A stretch of DNA of 64,000 bases. Source: Geoglobus sp. UBA235. GTDB lineage: Archaea; Halobacteriota; Archaeoglobi; Archaeoglobales; Archaeoglobaceae. Numbering within the stretch: the stretch's first letter is position 1; every line of letters begins with the position of its first letter. Below the pieces are notes generated by a model. It made no database searches and was not told the DNA's origin. It saw only the letters and a program-made list of their open reading frames with translations. A program made the translations under genes and the position numbers. The stretch is taken from contig DACG01000027.1 in NCBI GenBank assembly GCA_002494725.1, positions 1-64,000 of the forward strand, given 5' to 3'. Positions 33,748-42,140 of the stretch are shown in pieces.

Positions 33748-34755
33748 ATGGATATGGATATCGAAAAGCTCAGATTTGGAACAGAGCTCGTCAAGAGAGG
33801 TTTCGCAAAAATGCAGAAAGGAGGAGTAATAATGGACGTTACAACACCAGAACAAGCAGCCGTTGCTGAAGAAGCAGGAGCCGTGGCAGTGATGGCTCTT
33901 CACAAGGTACCTGCAGACATAAGAGCAAGTGGCGGTGTGGCAAGGATGGCAGACCCGAAGAAAATTCAGGAGATAATGGATGCTGTCACAATTCCAGTAA
34001 TGGCAAAGGTCAGAATAGGACATTACGCAGAGGCAAAAGCACTTGAATCGCTTGGGGTTGACATGATAGATGAGAGTGAGGTTCTAACTCCTGCAGATCC
34101 GTTTTACCATATCGACAAGAGAAAATTCACCGTTCCCTTTGTCTGTGGAGCAAGGAGCCTTGGTGAGGCGGTGAGAAGAATATGGGAAGGTACAGCAATG
34201 ATAAGAACAAAGGGGGAGGCTGGGACGGGAAACGTTGTTGAGGCTGTGAGGCACATGAGGCTGATAAACCATGCAATCATGCTCCTCAGGAGTGTGGATG
34301 ATGACTCTGTTTTCAGACTTGCAGAGACATACAGCAAAGCTTACCTCAGGCTCCCATCCGGAATAAATGAGGAATTCGAGCTTAAGAAAGACTTCTGCGG
34401 TGATGAGATTGTGTATGAAGAATACTCCCTTAACGAAATAATCGATGGACTTTTTGATGTTCTGAAAGAGATCAAAAAGCTTGGCAGACTGCCTGTTGTG
34501 AACTTTGCAGCAGGTGGCATAGCAACTCCGGCAGATGCAGCTTTCATGATGCAGCTTGGAGCAGATGGTGTGTTTGTTGGATCGGGCATTTTCAAGTCCT
34601 CAAATCCTGAGCTCTATGCAAGGGCAATTGTTGAAGCTGTTGAGCACTACGACGAGCCAGATGTTGTTGCAGAGGTTAGCAAAGGTCTTGGAGAGCCTAT
34701 GAAAGGTCTTGACGTCTCTGACCTTGAACTTCAGCTTCAGGAAAGGGGTATATGA
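33748..34755 (+). CDS. pdxS: Pyridoxal 5'-phosphate synthase, lyase subunit PdxS
   Basis: 335 residues. LRFGTELVKRGFAKMQKGGVIMDVTTPEQAAVAE and VMALHKVPADIRASGGVARMADP are nearly invariant PdxS segments; KRKFTVPFVCGARSLGEA and GAGTGNVVEA-like (here GEAGTGNVVEA) follow. Makes PLP from ribose 5-phosphate, glyceraldehyde 3-phosphate and ammonia from PdxT. ATG 33748 (alternatively 33754) is preferred; the longer frame runs into the divergent gene. The promoter is shared head-to-head with the LutB-like gene. Confidence 0.95.
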   Translation: MDMDIEKLRFGTELVKRGFAKMQKGGVIMDVTTPEQAAVAEEAGAVAVMALHKVPADIRASGGVARMADPKKIQEIMDAVTIPVMAKVRIGHYAEAKALESLGVDMIDESEVLTPADPFYHIDKRKFTVPFVCGARSLGEAVRRIWEGTAMIRTKGEAGTGNVVEAVRHMRLINHAIMLLRSVDDDSVFRLAETYSKAYLRLPSGINEEFELKKDFCGDEIVYEEYSLNEIIDGLFDVLKEIKKLGRLPVVNFAAGGIATPADAAFMMQLGADGVFVGSGIFKSSNPELYARAIVEAVEHYDEPDVVAEVSKGLGEPMKGLDVSDLELQLQERGI

Positions 34756-35339
34756 GAGTTGCGGTTGTTGGGGTTCAGGGTGATGTTGAAGAGCATGTAG
34801 TCATAACCAGAAAGGCCCTTGAAAACCTGGGAATTGATGGAGAGGTTCAGGCAGTTAGAAAAAGCGGAGTTGTTTCAAAAAGTGATGCCGTCATAATTCC
34901 GGGAGGAGAGAGCACAACCATATCGAAGCTGATATGGAGAGACGGAATAGCCAGCGAAATACTTGAACTTGCAAAATCAGGACATCCAATCATGGGGACA
35001 TGTGCAGGCCTGATTGTTATCTCAAAGTATGGCGACGAGCAGGTTAGGAAAACCGGAACTAAGCTTCTTGGGTTGCTTGATGCAAGAATAAGGAGAAATG
35101 CATTTGGGAGACAGAGGGAAAGCTTTGAGGCACTTCTGGATATAGATGAAATCGGCAGGTACAATGCCATTTTCATCAGAGCACCTGTTATAGAAGAAGT
35201 TGGGGAAGGTGTGAGGATTCTTGCAAGGTTTGAGGACAGAATAGTTGCTGCAAGGGAAAAAAATATTCTTGGTCTCTCCTTCCACCCTGAACTGACAGAT
35301 GACACAAGGATTCACGAGTACTTCTTAGACATGGTCTGA
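34752..35339 (+). CDS. pdxT: Pyridoxal 5'-phosphate synthase, glutaminase subunit PdxT
   Basis: 195 residues. VGVQGDVEEH at the start, GGESTTISKL, nucleophile in MGTCAGL, and SFHPELT with the catalytic His-Glu. Supplies ammonia to PdxS. ATGA overlap with pdxS; its end overlaps the convergent DUF169 gene by 15 nt. Confidence 0.95.
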   Translation: MRVAVVGVQGDVEEHVVITRKALENLGIDGEVQAVRKSGVVSKSDAVIIPGGESTTISKLIWRDGIASEILELAKSGHPIMGTCAGLIVISKYGDEQVRKTGTKLLGLLDARIRRNAFGRQRESFEALLDIDEIGRYNAIFIRAPVIEEVGEGVRILARFEDRIVAAREKNILGLSFHPELTDDTRIHEYFLDMV

Positions 35340-36092
35340 TTTCCTGATGTTTTCCAGAGATTCCGCATACTTTTCAGGTAACACAGGTTCAGACCTCAGC
35401 CCGCTGAATGGGACCGGATATCTTATCCCCTTTCTGTGTGTTTTTTCGAGATTCTGAGCAATTTTATCTGCCATCTCCCACGGAAATGCGAATGATACCT
35501 CGTAATCCTGAGTCAACCCAAAAACTCTCTCTCCATAACAGGTGAGCACAAATCTCGGCCTTTTCTCAACAAATGCCTCAAGGTACTCGCTGCAGGATGC
35601 CCTTCCAAGAATTCTTGTCTCCAACGCACCACCTGTGTCATGAAGCACAGCATGGACCAGTCTAAGAATCTGGGCAGGCATCCCGTGAATGACAGCAAAA
35701 TCAGGCTCTGCCTCATCTCTCTCAAGAGGAAAAACAAGAACTCCTTCAAATTCTCCGTAATTTAATCTCATTATGGACTCCTCAAACTTCTTTCCAACCT
35801 CGATGTCCTCAGCATATCCTCCAGCAACTGCAAGCTCTCCGCTCTCATAAAGCTCGTCAGGCTCTGCAAACCCGTAGGCTATAACTCCTATGGGACACAC
35901 AGTATTTCCATCAATGAAAACAGTCCACCTGTAAACTCTCGCAAGGTTGTATGCCTGGCACAGGGTTATGTTGCTGAATCTCTTTGCCCTTTCCGGAACG
36001 TCAGAAGTGTCCCGAACCATTTTGAAGCCCAGAGGAAATGTTTGCGGTCTTACATACCTCTGGAGAATTTTTGCAAATTCAGACGGTTTCAT
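35325..36092 (-). CDS. DUF169-family protein
   Basis: 255 residues matching the COG2043/DUF169 pattern: PLGFKMVRD, ITLCQAYNLAR, GKASCSEYLE-like GRASCSEYLEAF, and the DYEVSFAFPWEMADKI end. Cys residues in LCQAY, TVCP and ASCS may bind a cofactor. Function unknown; common in anaerobic archaea. Confidence 0.75.
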   Translation of the reverse strand: MKPSEFAKILQRYVRPQTFPLGFKMVRDTSDVPERAKRFSNITLCQAYNLARVYRWTVFIDGNTVCPIGVIAYGFAEPDELYESGELAVAGGYAEDIEVGKKFEESIMRLNYGEFEGVLVFPLERDEAEPDFAVIHGMPAQILRLVHAVLHDTGGALETRILGRASCSEYLEAFVEKRPRFVLTCYGERVFGLTQDYEVSFAFPWEMADKIAQNLEKTHRKGIRYPVPFSGLRSEPVLPEKYAESLENIRKSDHV

Positions 36093-36130
36093 GAGATTAA
36101 CTGAACAAGGAAATACTTAATTCATTCGAT

Positions 36131-36670
36131 TTACTCTATTATCTCATACTCGCTTGTCACCATGAATGTCCCCGCATACTCTCTGAATGGATAGATGTAC
36201 TCGTAAATTCTGTACGAGAACGTCTTCTCAAATGAATACTCCTTCTCCTCAATCTCAATCACCTTGTCAAAGAGATCTTTCATTGTCTGCTCCCTTTTTC
36301 CATCAACGCTTCCCTTCATGAGGAAAAGGTAGAGGGTTGCATCCTTTCTCAAAACAAGCCTCACCAGCATGTCATCACTACACCCACCGTAAATGCAGAA
36401 GTGGTAGCCAAAGGCGATCACAACATCAGACTCGATCTCATCATAACTCCCGTAAATATTTCCGGGATATGATGGAGCGTACTCCCTGAACATCTCAAAA
36501 ACAGATTCAAGTCTTCTCTTTGCCACATCATTGAATGCATACCACCCGATCTTCTCAATCCCATGTATCCTCGTGATGAGCTTGAAAACAGCAAAAAGCA
36601 CCTCGTTTTTTGGATAGATGACAAGAACCTTCTCTCCGGGTGCTGATGGTTTCACATATTCAGAAATCAT
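36131..36670 (-). CDS. Unknown protein, tandem paralogue A (KaiC/RecA-like fold without P-loop?)
   Basis: 179 residues, clearly homologous to the next gene upstream (shared VIYPxNxVxxxxxKLI, IGWxxFNxxxKxRLE, FGYHF, RLVLxxxxT, DxxIEIEEKE and a common C-terminal strand). The strand order and a Walker-B-like acidic VIEIEEKE suggest a RecA/KaiC-like core that has lost its Walker A. No known function. Confidence 0.6.
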   Translation of the reverse strand: MISEYVKPSAPGEKVLVIYPKNEVLFAVFKLITRIHGIEKIGWYAFNDVAKRRLESVFEMFREYAPSYPGNIYGSYDEIESDVVIAFGYHFCIYGGCSDDMLVRLVLRKDATLYLFLMKGSVDGKREQTMKDLFDKVIEIEEKEYSFEKTFSYRIYEYIYPFREYAGTFMVTSEYEIIE

Positions 36671-36707
36671 GAATATATGGCTTATTTAACATTGAAAAGA
36701 TTTTCGT

Positions 36708-37253
36708 TCACTCAATCAGATTGTACTGACTGTCTATTTTAATGGATCCCGAGAGCTCTGTATGGGGATAAACGTAGGCCTTAACCCTGTAAAAGAACTC
36801 ACGACCGAGAGGAGCCTCTTTCTCTTCAATATCGATTATGTAATCAAAGAGGTCCCTCAGAGCTATCTGCTTGCCATCCTCAAGAACACCGGAGTAGAGG
36901 AAGTTTATAAATGTGATCTCATCATCGAGAACAAGCCTTATGAGGGATTCGTCCGAGCTATACCCTGTGAAAACGTGAAAGTGATACCCAAAGCCAAGTA
37001 TTATTTCCCTGTCAATTTCATCGTAGTTCATGAATACCTTTCCCGGTCTTTCAGGAGCAATCTTCTGAAAGGTTTTGAAGTATTTCTCAAGCCTTTTTTT
37101 TCCTATCTCATTGAAGACAAACCATCCTATGGTATTTCTTCCATACTCATCAGCAATGAGCTTTGATATTGAAAGAAAAACATCATTATCGGGATAAACT
37201 ATCAGGCAGTCCTGACCCTTTTCAAGAGAGTGAAACACTTCTCGGAGAGACAT
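36708..37253 (-). CDS. Unknown protein, tandem paralogue B
   Basis: 181 residues. Same family as the adjacent downstream gene; the two share perhaps a third of residues by eye. LIVYPDNDVFLSISKLI replaces a P-loop; DYIIDIEEKEAP may be the Walker B strand. Probably arose by duplication and forms a heteromer or divergent pair. The ATG at 37253 is the natural start. Confidence 0.6.
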   Translation of the reverse strand: MSLREVFHSLEKGQDCLIVYPDNDVFLSISKLIADEYGRNTIGWFVFNEIGKKRLEKYFKTFQKIAPERPGKVFMNYDEIDREIILGFGYHFHVFTGYSSDESLIRLVLDDEITFINFLYSGVLEDGKQIALRDLFDYIIDIEEKEAPLGREFFYRVKAYVYPHTELSGSIKIDSQYNLIE

Positions 37254-37315
37254 CAGTTCCTCATCATGAAAGTCTAATTAATAAACTTTTCCATGCTTCA
37301 TTGCTGCCAGAATCT

Positions 37316-38266
37316 TTATTTTTCCACGACAACCTCAAACCCCATTCTTTTCAGAATTCCACGGAGATTTCTGTCCCCACCGCTGACAACAACATTCCCA
37401 CTTACTGAATCAAAAAGTTTCAGAACTTCTCGAAGGTATTCTGTTGAACGCACATTATCTTCAGTCTTCCACTCGAAGATTTCTGCATTCAGCCTTTCTG
37501 CAACGCTTTCAGCCATTCTGTCTGCCATGTAAATCCTCATCCTCAGAAGAAACTCTTTTCCGGGACCATCAAACAGGGTGTGATCTGTGATGAGAGCATG
37601 GGATGTCAGCTCGTCAATGAACCCCATCCAGTAAACAACAATCCCGTCTCCATACATCTCAAGATACTGGTTGTACTGTTTCTTGGAGTAAACCCTGTGA
37701 AGTTTTATATCCCCGAAAAGTGCTTTGCTTTCAATCCACTTTATGTTTCTTCCGTCAATTTCAATCCCATCCTCAATGTAAAAATCAGGAGTTTTTCTGG
37801 CCGGTCTCAGCTGGCTCTCATCCTTGAAATCAATATCGTTCCTCTCCAGATAGTTTCGTATTATCTCCTCCCCCACCCTTCCTCTCGCAAACTGATTTCT
37901 TACAGCTATTGGAGAGTAGATGAAATCCGAGTATATCGCAGACCATATCATCTCACCCATCTCAGATGAGTCCGGATCTGAAAAGCTTCTGGCTATCTCC
38001 CTGTTCGTCATTCCAAGCGACTTCATCAGAAGCTTTATCCTCATTACAGGAGGAAGTCGAATCCATTTCGGAATTTCCCTGTACCTCTCCCAGTGATGAG
38101 CGATTTCTGGAAGTCTTGAGGTGTATGTGTGATATCTTCTCTTGACATTGTCAATTCTTTTCTGAAGGAGGATGCTGAAAAGCGTACCTCTCTCATACTT
38201 GGGGTTGGAGATGTCTCTTAAGCTCTTCAGGCTCCTTCTAATCTGAAAGAACTCCTCAGCCCTCAT
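37316..38266 (-). CDS. CDIN1/C15orf41-like TPD-domain nuclease
   Basis: 316 residues. The C-terminal PD-(D/E)XK-type region has RPARKTPDFYIEDGIEI and IKWIESKALFGD, the Thr-Pro-Asp signature and catalytic ExK of the TPD family, whose human member is CDIN1. The N-terminal half is helical with an HTH-like RIKLLMKSLGMTNREIAR. Probably a DNA or RNA structure-specific nuclease. Overlaps the upstream gene by 11 nt, suggesting co-expression. Confidence 0.72.
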   Translation of the reverse strand: MRAEEFFQIRRSLKSLRDISNPKYERGTLFSILLQKRIDNVKRRYHTYTSRLPEIAHHWERYREIPKWIRLPPVMRIKLLMKSLGMTNREIARSFSDPDSSEMGEMIWSAIYSDFIYSPIAVRNQFARGRVGEEIIRNYLERNDIDFKDESQLRPARKTPDFYIEDGIEIDGRNIKWIESKALFGDIKLHRVYSKKQYNQYLEMYGDGIVVYWMGFIDELTSHALITDHTLFDGPGKEFLLRMRIYMADRMAESVAERLNAEIFEWKTEDNVRSTEYLREVLKLFDSVSGNVVVSGGDRNLRGILKRMGFEVVVEK

Positions 38267-38522
38267 TTCTTATCCTCACCGAATAGGTGAAGAGCCACCT
38301 TACCCTTCCTTTTCTGAGGCCCGCATATCTCGTGCTTGATTTGATTTCCGCTCTGACAACTTTTCTGATCTTTGAGAGGAAGGATCTTGCATCATTGACA
38401 TCCTCAAAGTAAACATCTATTCCGTATCTGTTCTCCTCAATTTCAACTCCGCTGAGCTTGCTTATGTGTCTTCTGACCTTTGAAACATCTCCTCTGAACT
38501 GGAGCAGTGCAGGATGCTTCAC
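38256..38522 (-). CDS. Small protein with NMD3-like domain
   Basis: About 88 residues from GTG 38522, which lies ~25 nt after a TATA-like AAATAAATC; the longer frame overlaps the divergent gene. The pattern YGIDVYFEDVNDARSFLSKIRK...VRWLFTYSVRI resembles the middle domain of archaeal NMD3 (60S export factor), but the N-terminal zinc-finger cysteines of NMD3 are absent. Co-transcribed with the TPD nuclease. Assignment tentative. Confidence 0.45.
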   Translation of the reverse strand: MKHPALLQFRGDVSKVRRHISKLSGVEIEENRYGIDVYFEDVNDARSFLSKIRKVVRAEIKSSTRYAGLRKGRVRWLFTYSVRIRNEG

Positions 38523-38563
38523 ACTAAAAGTTTTTATTTCCGATTTATTTCTTTTTCCTGACA

Positions 38564-39226
38564 ATGAGGGAGAATCTCGTGGAACTCGAGGAGGACCTTC
38601 AGTACATAAACGTGGCATCCTCAAGAAACAAAAAGGAACATGGTTTGATAAGACTCATTCTCTCATGCATGGCAGATGCTGAGGAGATTTCAAATTTAAC
38701 GCCAAGAGATCTTGCTGAAAAGAAACTTGAAAATGCCACATTCCATTATGTGTACTTACGGAAGGGCAGAGAGGTAAGAAAGTCACCAGTCGATGAAAGA
38801 ACCTATTGCATACTGAAAGAGATCTCGAAATCCTCTGGCAGAAAATCCAGAATATTCAGCTATACCGAGAGTGAGATAGATGCAATAATTCAGAAATACT
38901 CTCCTGCAGGCAGAAGATACAATCTGAAGTCTCTGCTCAGATCTGTTGAGGCGATAATCTCAGACAATCTGCTTGGAAAATCTCTAAGGGAGATGAGATC
39001 GATGGAATTTGATGAGCTTTGCAAATTCATACAGGAGTTTCACCCCATGTTTTCAGGAATGTGGGATCTTGATGAAGATGATGTTGCATTCGACTACTTT
39101 CAGATGCTCTCGGAAAGACATGGAATCTCCAGCTATTCAGATATGGCTGAGATAAGTGGTGAGAACGAGGAGAGAATAAGGAAGCTCATGAAGAGAAAAT
39201 GGTTCCAGAACTATTTGGATTCCTGA
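38564..39226 (+). CDS. Unknown helical protein
   Basis: 220 residues, charged and helical. The C-terminus has an HTH-like stretch (ISSYSDMAEISGENEERIRKLMKRK). A passing resemblance to tyrosine recombinases (EVRKSPVDERTYCILKEI) lacks the HxxR and Tyr residues, so I do not call it one. Leaderless start at ATG 38564 with TATA TTTATTTC upstream; divergent from the NMD3-like gene. Confidence 0.5.
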   Translation: MRENLVELEEDLQYINVASSRNKKEHGLIRLILSCMADAEEISNLTPRDLAEKKLENATFHYVYLRKGREVRKSPVDERTYCILKEISKSSGRKSRIFSYTESEIDAIIQKYSPAGRRYNLKSLLRSVEAIISDNLLGKSLREMRSMEFDELCKFIQEFHPMFSGMWDLDEDDVAFDYFQMLSERHGISSYSDMAEISGENEERIRKLMKRKWFQNYLDS

Positions 39227-40386
39227 TTGGTGTTGTGGCAGGACTCATACCCGGAATCCATCCAAACACGTTTGCATCTCTGATGCTCAGCACGTCCTTC
39301 ATGCTATCGGGATTTTTCGACAGTCATGAGCTGGCACTCATGATATTCGTGTCATCTGTTGTGTACTCTGTGGTCAACATAATCCCCGCTGTTTTTGTAG
39401 GGGTTCCTGATGAGGATACAGCAATAGCTGTTTTTCCAGCTCACAGGATGGTTCTTGATGGGAATGGAATGATGGCGATTTCAATTTCAGCAATATCAAG
39501 CCTTCTGTCTGCAATTATCTCTCTGCCTCTTTTTTACCTGATGATTTTTCTCCAAGACATGATAGCAACAGCATCCTCACTAACACTTCCCGTTCTTGTC
39601 CTCGTGTCCGCATACCTTATCATGCTTGAGGATGACCCATTTGGAGGGTCGATGTCAAAATGGAAAAAGAGGAGCATGGCACTTTCAGTCTTCATACTTT
39701 CGGGTTTTCTCGGGTACGTATCGCTTACGAGGTTTGATAGCCATGAAATATCAGTTCTCTTCCCGCTTTTATCCGGGCTTTTTGGGTTTCCAACACTGAT
39801 AGCGGGAATGACATCAGAAAAAATACCGGAACAGAGCAGCAATATTAAAGCTCCCAGCATGAGAAATGTTCTCAAAGGAGCTATTTCAGGCCTTTTTGTT
39901 TCGGTATTTCCCGGCATAAGTTCGGGAGTTGCAACGGCTCTCTCAATCGGACGGAAAGATGATGAAGCAGGGTATGTTGCATCTGTGAGCTCTGCAAACA
40001 CGGCAAACACAATACTGAACTTTGCAGTGCTGGTATCAGCAGGAAGGGTGAGGAGTGGAGCTGCTCAGGCCTTTTCTTCCTTCGTGTCACCGGAAAAATT
40101 CCTGTTTCTTCCGATCATAGGAGTTGCAGCTGCATTCTCAGCCTTTGCATTTACCATGATTGTCTCTATTCCTGCTGCAAAGGTATTTCAGCGTTTAAAC
40201 CCATCCAGAATGTCTGCCGGGGTTCTTCTGTTCCTCATCTCTGCCATATTCCTGACGAACGGATTCTCGGGCATTGCGGTGTTTGCTGCTGCAGGGATGG
40301 TGGGGATTCTTACGCTTTATCTCAGGGTGAGAAGAATACACTGCATGGGCTCCATAATCATTCCGGCCATTCTCTTCCGGATCTGA
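39199..40386 (+). CDS. TctA-like (DUF112) membrane permease
   Basis: 395 residues, around ten transmembrane helices. The duplicated GLIPGIHPNTF (residue ~13) and VFPGISSGVATAL (~240) match the signature loops of tripartite tricarboxylate transporter TctA subunits. No TctB or TctC genes accompany it; archaeal members often occur alone. Start overlaps the previous gene by 28 nt. Confidence 0.75.
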   Translation: MVPELFGFLIGVVAGLIPGIHPNTFASLMLSTSFMLSGFFDSHELALMIFVSSVVYSVVNIIPAVFVGVPDEDTAIAVFPAHRMVLDGNGMMAISISAISSLLSAIISLPLFYLMIFLQDMIATASSLTLPVLVLVSAYLIMLEDDPFGGSMSKWKKRSMALSVFILSGFLGYVSLTRFDSHEISVLFPLLSGLFGFPTLIAGMTSEKIPEQSSNIKAPSMRNVLKGAISGLFVSVFPGISSGVATALSIGRKDDEAGYVASVSSANTANTILNFAVLVSAGRVRSGAAQAFSSFVSPEKFLFLPIIGVAAAFSAFAFTMIVSIPAAKVFQRLNPSRMSAGVLLFLISAIFLTNGFSGIAVFAAAGMVGILTLYLRVRRIHCMGSIIIPAILFRI

Positions 40387-40759
40387 ATTTTCCCTTAACA
40401 ATGTGTTCCTCAATTTTTCTGACAAACCTGTCAGACGACTTTACAACTGGAATTATCGCAGTGTCACCCCTCAGATTGCTGACAGAATTCGTGTACTCAA
40501 AGCTGTCATCGTTGCTGTGATACAGAAGCCATCTCCTGAAACCCTCCACCTCCGCAAATGCTGAGTAGGTTATTACCTCCACAACAACAAATCTGTCCTC
40601 GTAAATACCGTGAAGAGTTTCGTAATCAACAATGAAAAGTCTCCTGTTGAAGTAAAAAACTCTCTGGGCATCAAGAGCCACCGCATTTCTGACAAAATCA
40701 GAAAGCTCGAATCTTTCAGGATCATCAATCATGACAGGACCGTGATACTGGACATTCAT
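40358..40759 (-). CDS. Unknown small protein
   Basis: 133 residues, mixed alpha/beta, no recognised domain. ATG 40759 has a TATA-like ATTTTTTATG about 25 nt upstream on the minus strand, supporting a real leaderless gene. Its 3' end overlaps the convergent TctA-like gene by 29 nt. Confidence 0.5.
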   Translation of the reverse strand: MNVQYHGPVMIDDPERFELSDFVRNAVALDAQRVFYFNRRLFIVDYETLHGIYEDRFVVVEVITYSAFAEVEGFRRWLLYHSNDDSFEYTNSVSNLRGDTAIIPVVKSSDRFVRKIEEHIVKGKFRSGREWPE

Positions 40760-40841
40760 AACCCTGCCCGGATACCGCTACATAAAAAATTACCTGAAGT
40801 GATGCATGAAATTATAAATACAGCCCGCTCAATAATTCCCT

Positions 40842-42140
40842 ATGGATAAGCCAATACTTCAGGTTGCTCTTGATCTTCTTGAGCTGAGGAGAGCTGTTGA
40901 GATTGCCGGAGAGGCTCTGAGTGGTGGGGCTGACTGGATTGAGGTGGGAACCCCCCTCATAAAGAGTGAGGGGATGAATGCAATAAGGGAGATAAAGAAA
41001 ACATATGGAGTCAGAACACTCGCAGACATGAAAACAATAGACACCGGAAACGTGGAGGTTGAGATGGCAGCCAAGAGTGGTGCCGATATAATCATGATTC
41101 TCGCCCTAAGCGATGATTCAACAATCCTTGAAGCAATAAGGGCTGCAAGAAAATACGGTGCTGAAATAATGGCAGATCTGATCAATGTTCCCGACCCGGT
41201 AAAAAGGGCTAAGGAGCTTGAGGAGCTTGGTGTCGATTACCTGAACGTTCATGTTGGGATAGATCAGCAGATGGTGGGAAAAGATCCCCTTGACATACTC
41301 TCGGAGGTTGTTGAGAATGTCAGCATACCTGTTGCAGCTGCAGGTGGGCTTGATGCCGAGAAGGCTGCTGGATGCATTGCAATGGGGGCAAGCATAGTCA
41401 TAGTCGGAAGCAACATAGTCAAGTCCAGAAACGTAACCGAGTCTGCCAGAAAGGTTAGGAAGGAGATTGATAGAGCATGGAGGGAAGGCAGAAAGGTGGA
41501 GATAAAGAGGAAGAGTCTTGAGGAGGAGATAAGAAGTATATTAATGACGGTCTCAACCCCAAACATAAGCGACGCCATGCATAGAGCAAGGGCGATGAGA
41601 GATATATACCCGATTGTAAGGGGCAAAAAGATTGTTGGAAAGGCCATTACTGTGAGCACATTTGATGGAGACTGGGCAAAAACTGTTGAGGCAATTGATG
41701 TGGCAGGAAAGGGTGAGGTTATTGTGGTAAAGTGCTCTGGGGATACTGCAGCCGTCTGGGGTGAGCTTGCAACGAGAAGCTGCATGAACAAGGGGATCGA
41801 GGGAGTGATCATAGACGGAGCGGTCAGGGATGTTGATGATATTAGAGAACTCGGGTATCCGATTTTTGCGAAAAGAGAGGTGCCAAATGCTGGCGAACCA
41901 AAGGGATTTGGCGAAATAAACGTTAAGATAGTGTGCGGAGGAGTTGAGGTAAACCCCGGGGACTGGATCGTGGCAGACGATAACGGAGTGATGGTCATAC
42001 CAAGAGAGAGAGCTTATGAGATAGCAAGAAGGGCCCTTGAAGTGAAGAAACATGAGGAGAGGATAAGAGGTGAAATAGAGGACAAGGGAAGAACTCTTGC
42101 AGAGATTGTGGAGCTTTACAAGTGGGAGAAGGTTCAGTGA
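40842..42140 (+). CDS. hps-rraA: Fused 3-hexulose-6-phosphate synthase and RraA-like protein
   Basis: 432 residues. Residues 1-~205 are the HPS TIM barrel (LQVALDLLELRRAVEIA, WIEVGTPLIKSEG, LADMKTIDTGNVE, AAAGGLD). Residues ~225-400 are an RraA-like domain (STPNISDAMHR, GELATRSCMNKGIEGVIIDGAVRD). HPS run backwards makes ribulose 5-phosphate and formaldehyde from hexulose phosphate, the archaeal pentose route; the RraA part may be an aldolase-like or regulator domain. Leaderless ATG 40842 with TATA AAATTATAAATA ~25 nt upstream. Confidence 0.92.
   Translation: MDKPILQVALDLLELRRAVEIAGEALSGGADWIEVGTPLIKSEGMNAIREIKKTYGVRTLADMKTIDTGNVEVEMAAKSGADIIMILALSDDSTILEAIRAARKYGAEIMADLINVPDPVKRAKELEELGVDYLNVHVGIDQQMVGKDPLDILSEVVENVSIPVAAAGGLDAEKAAGCIAMGASIVIVGSNIVKSRNVTESARKVRKEIDRAWREGRKVEIKRKSLEEEIRSILMTVSTPNISDAMHRARAMRDIYPIVRGKKIVGKAITVSTFDGDWAKTVEAIDVAGKGEVIVVKCSGDTAAVWGELATRSCMNKGIEGVIIDGAVRDVDDIRELGYPIFAKREVPNAGEPKGFGEINVKIVCGGVEVNPGDWIVADDNGVMVIPRERAYEIARRALEVKKHEERIRGEIEDKGRTLAEIVELYKWEKVQ

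Noticed and set aside
38564..39226. Possible tyrosine recombinase
   Set aside because: Only a short resemblance; no HxxR box or catalytic Tyr is visible.
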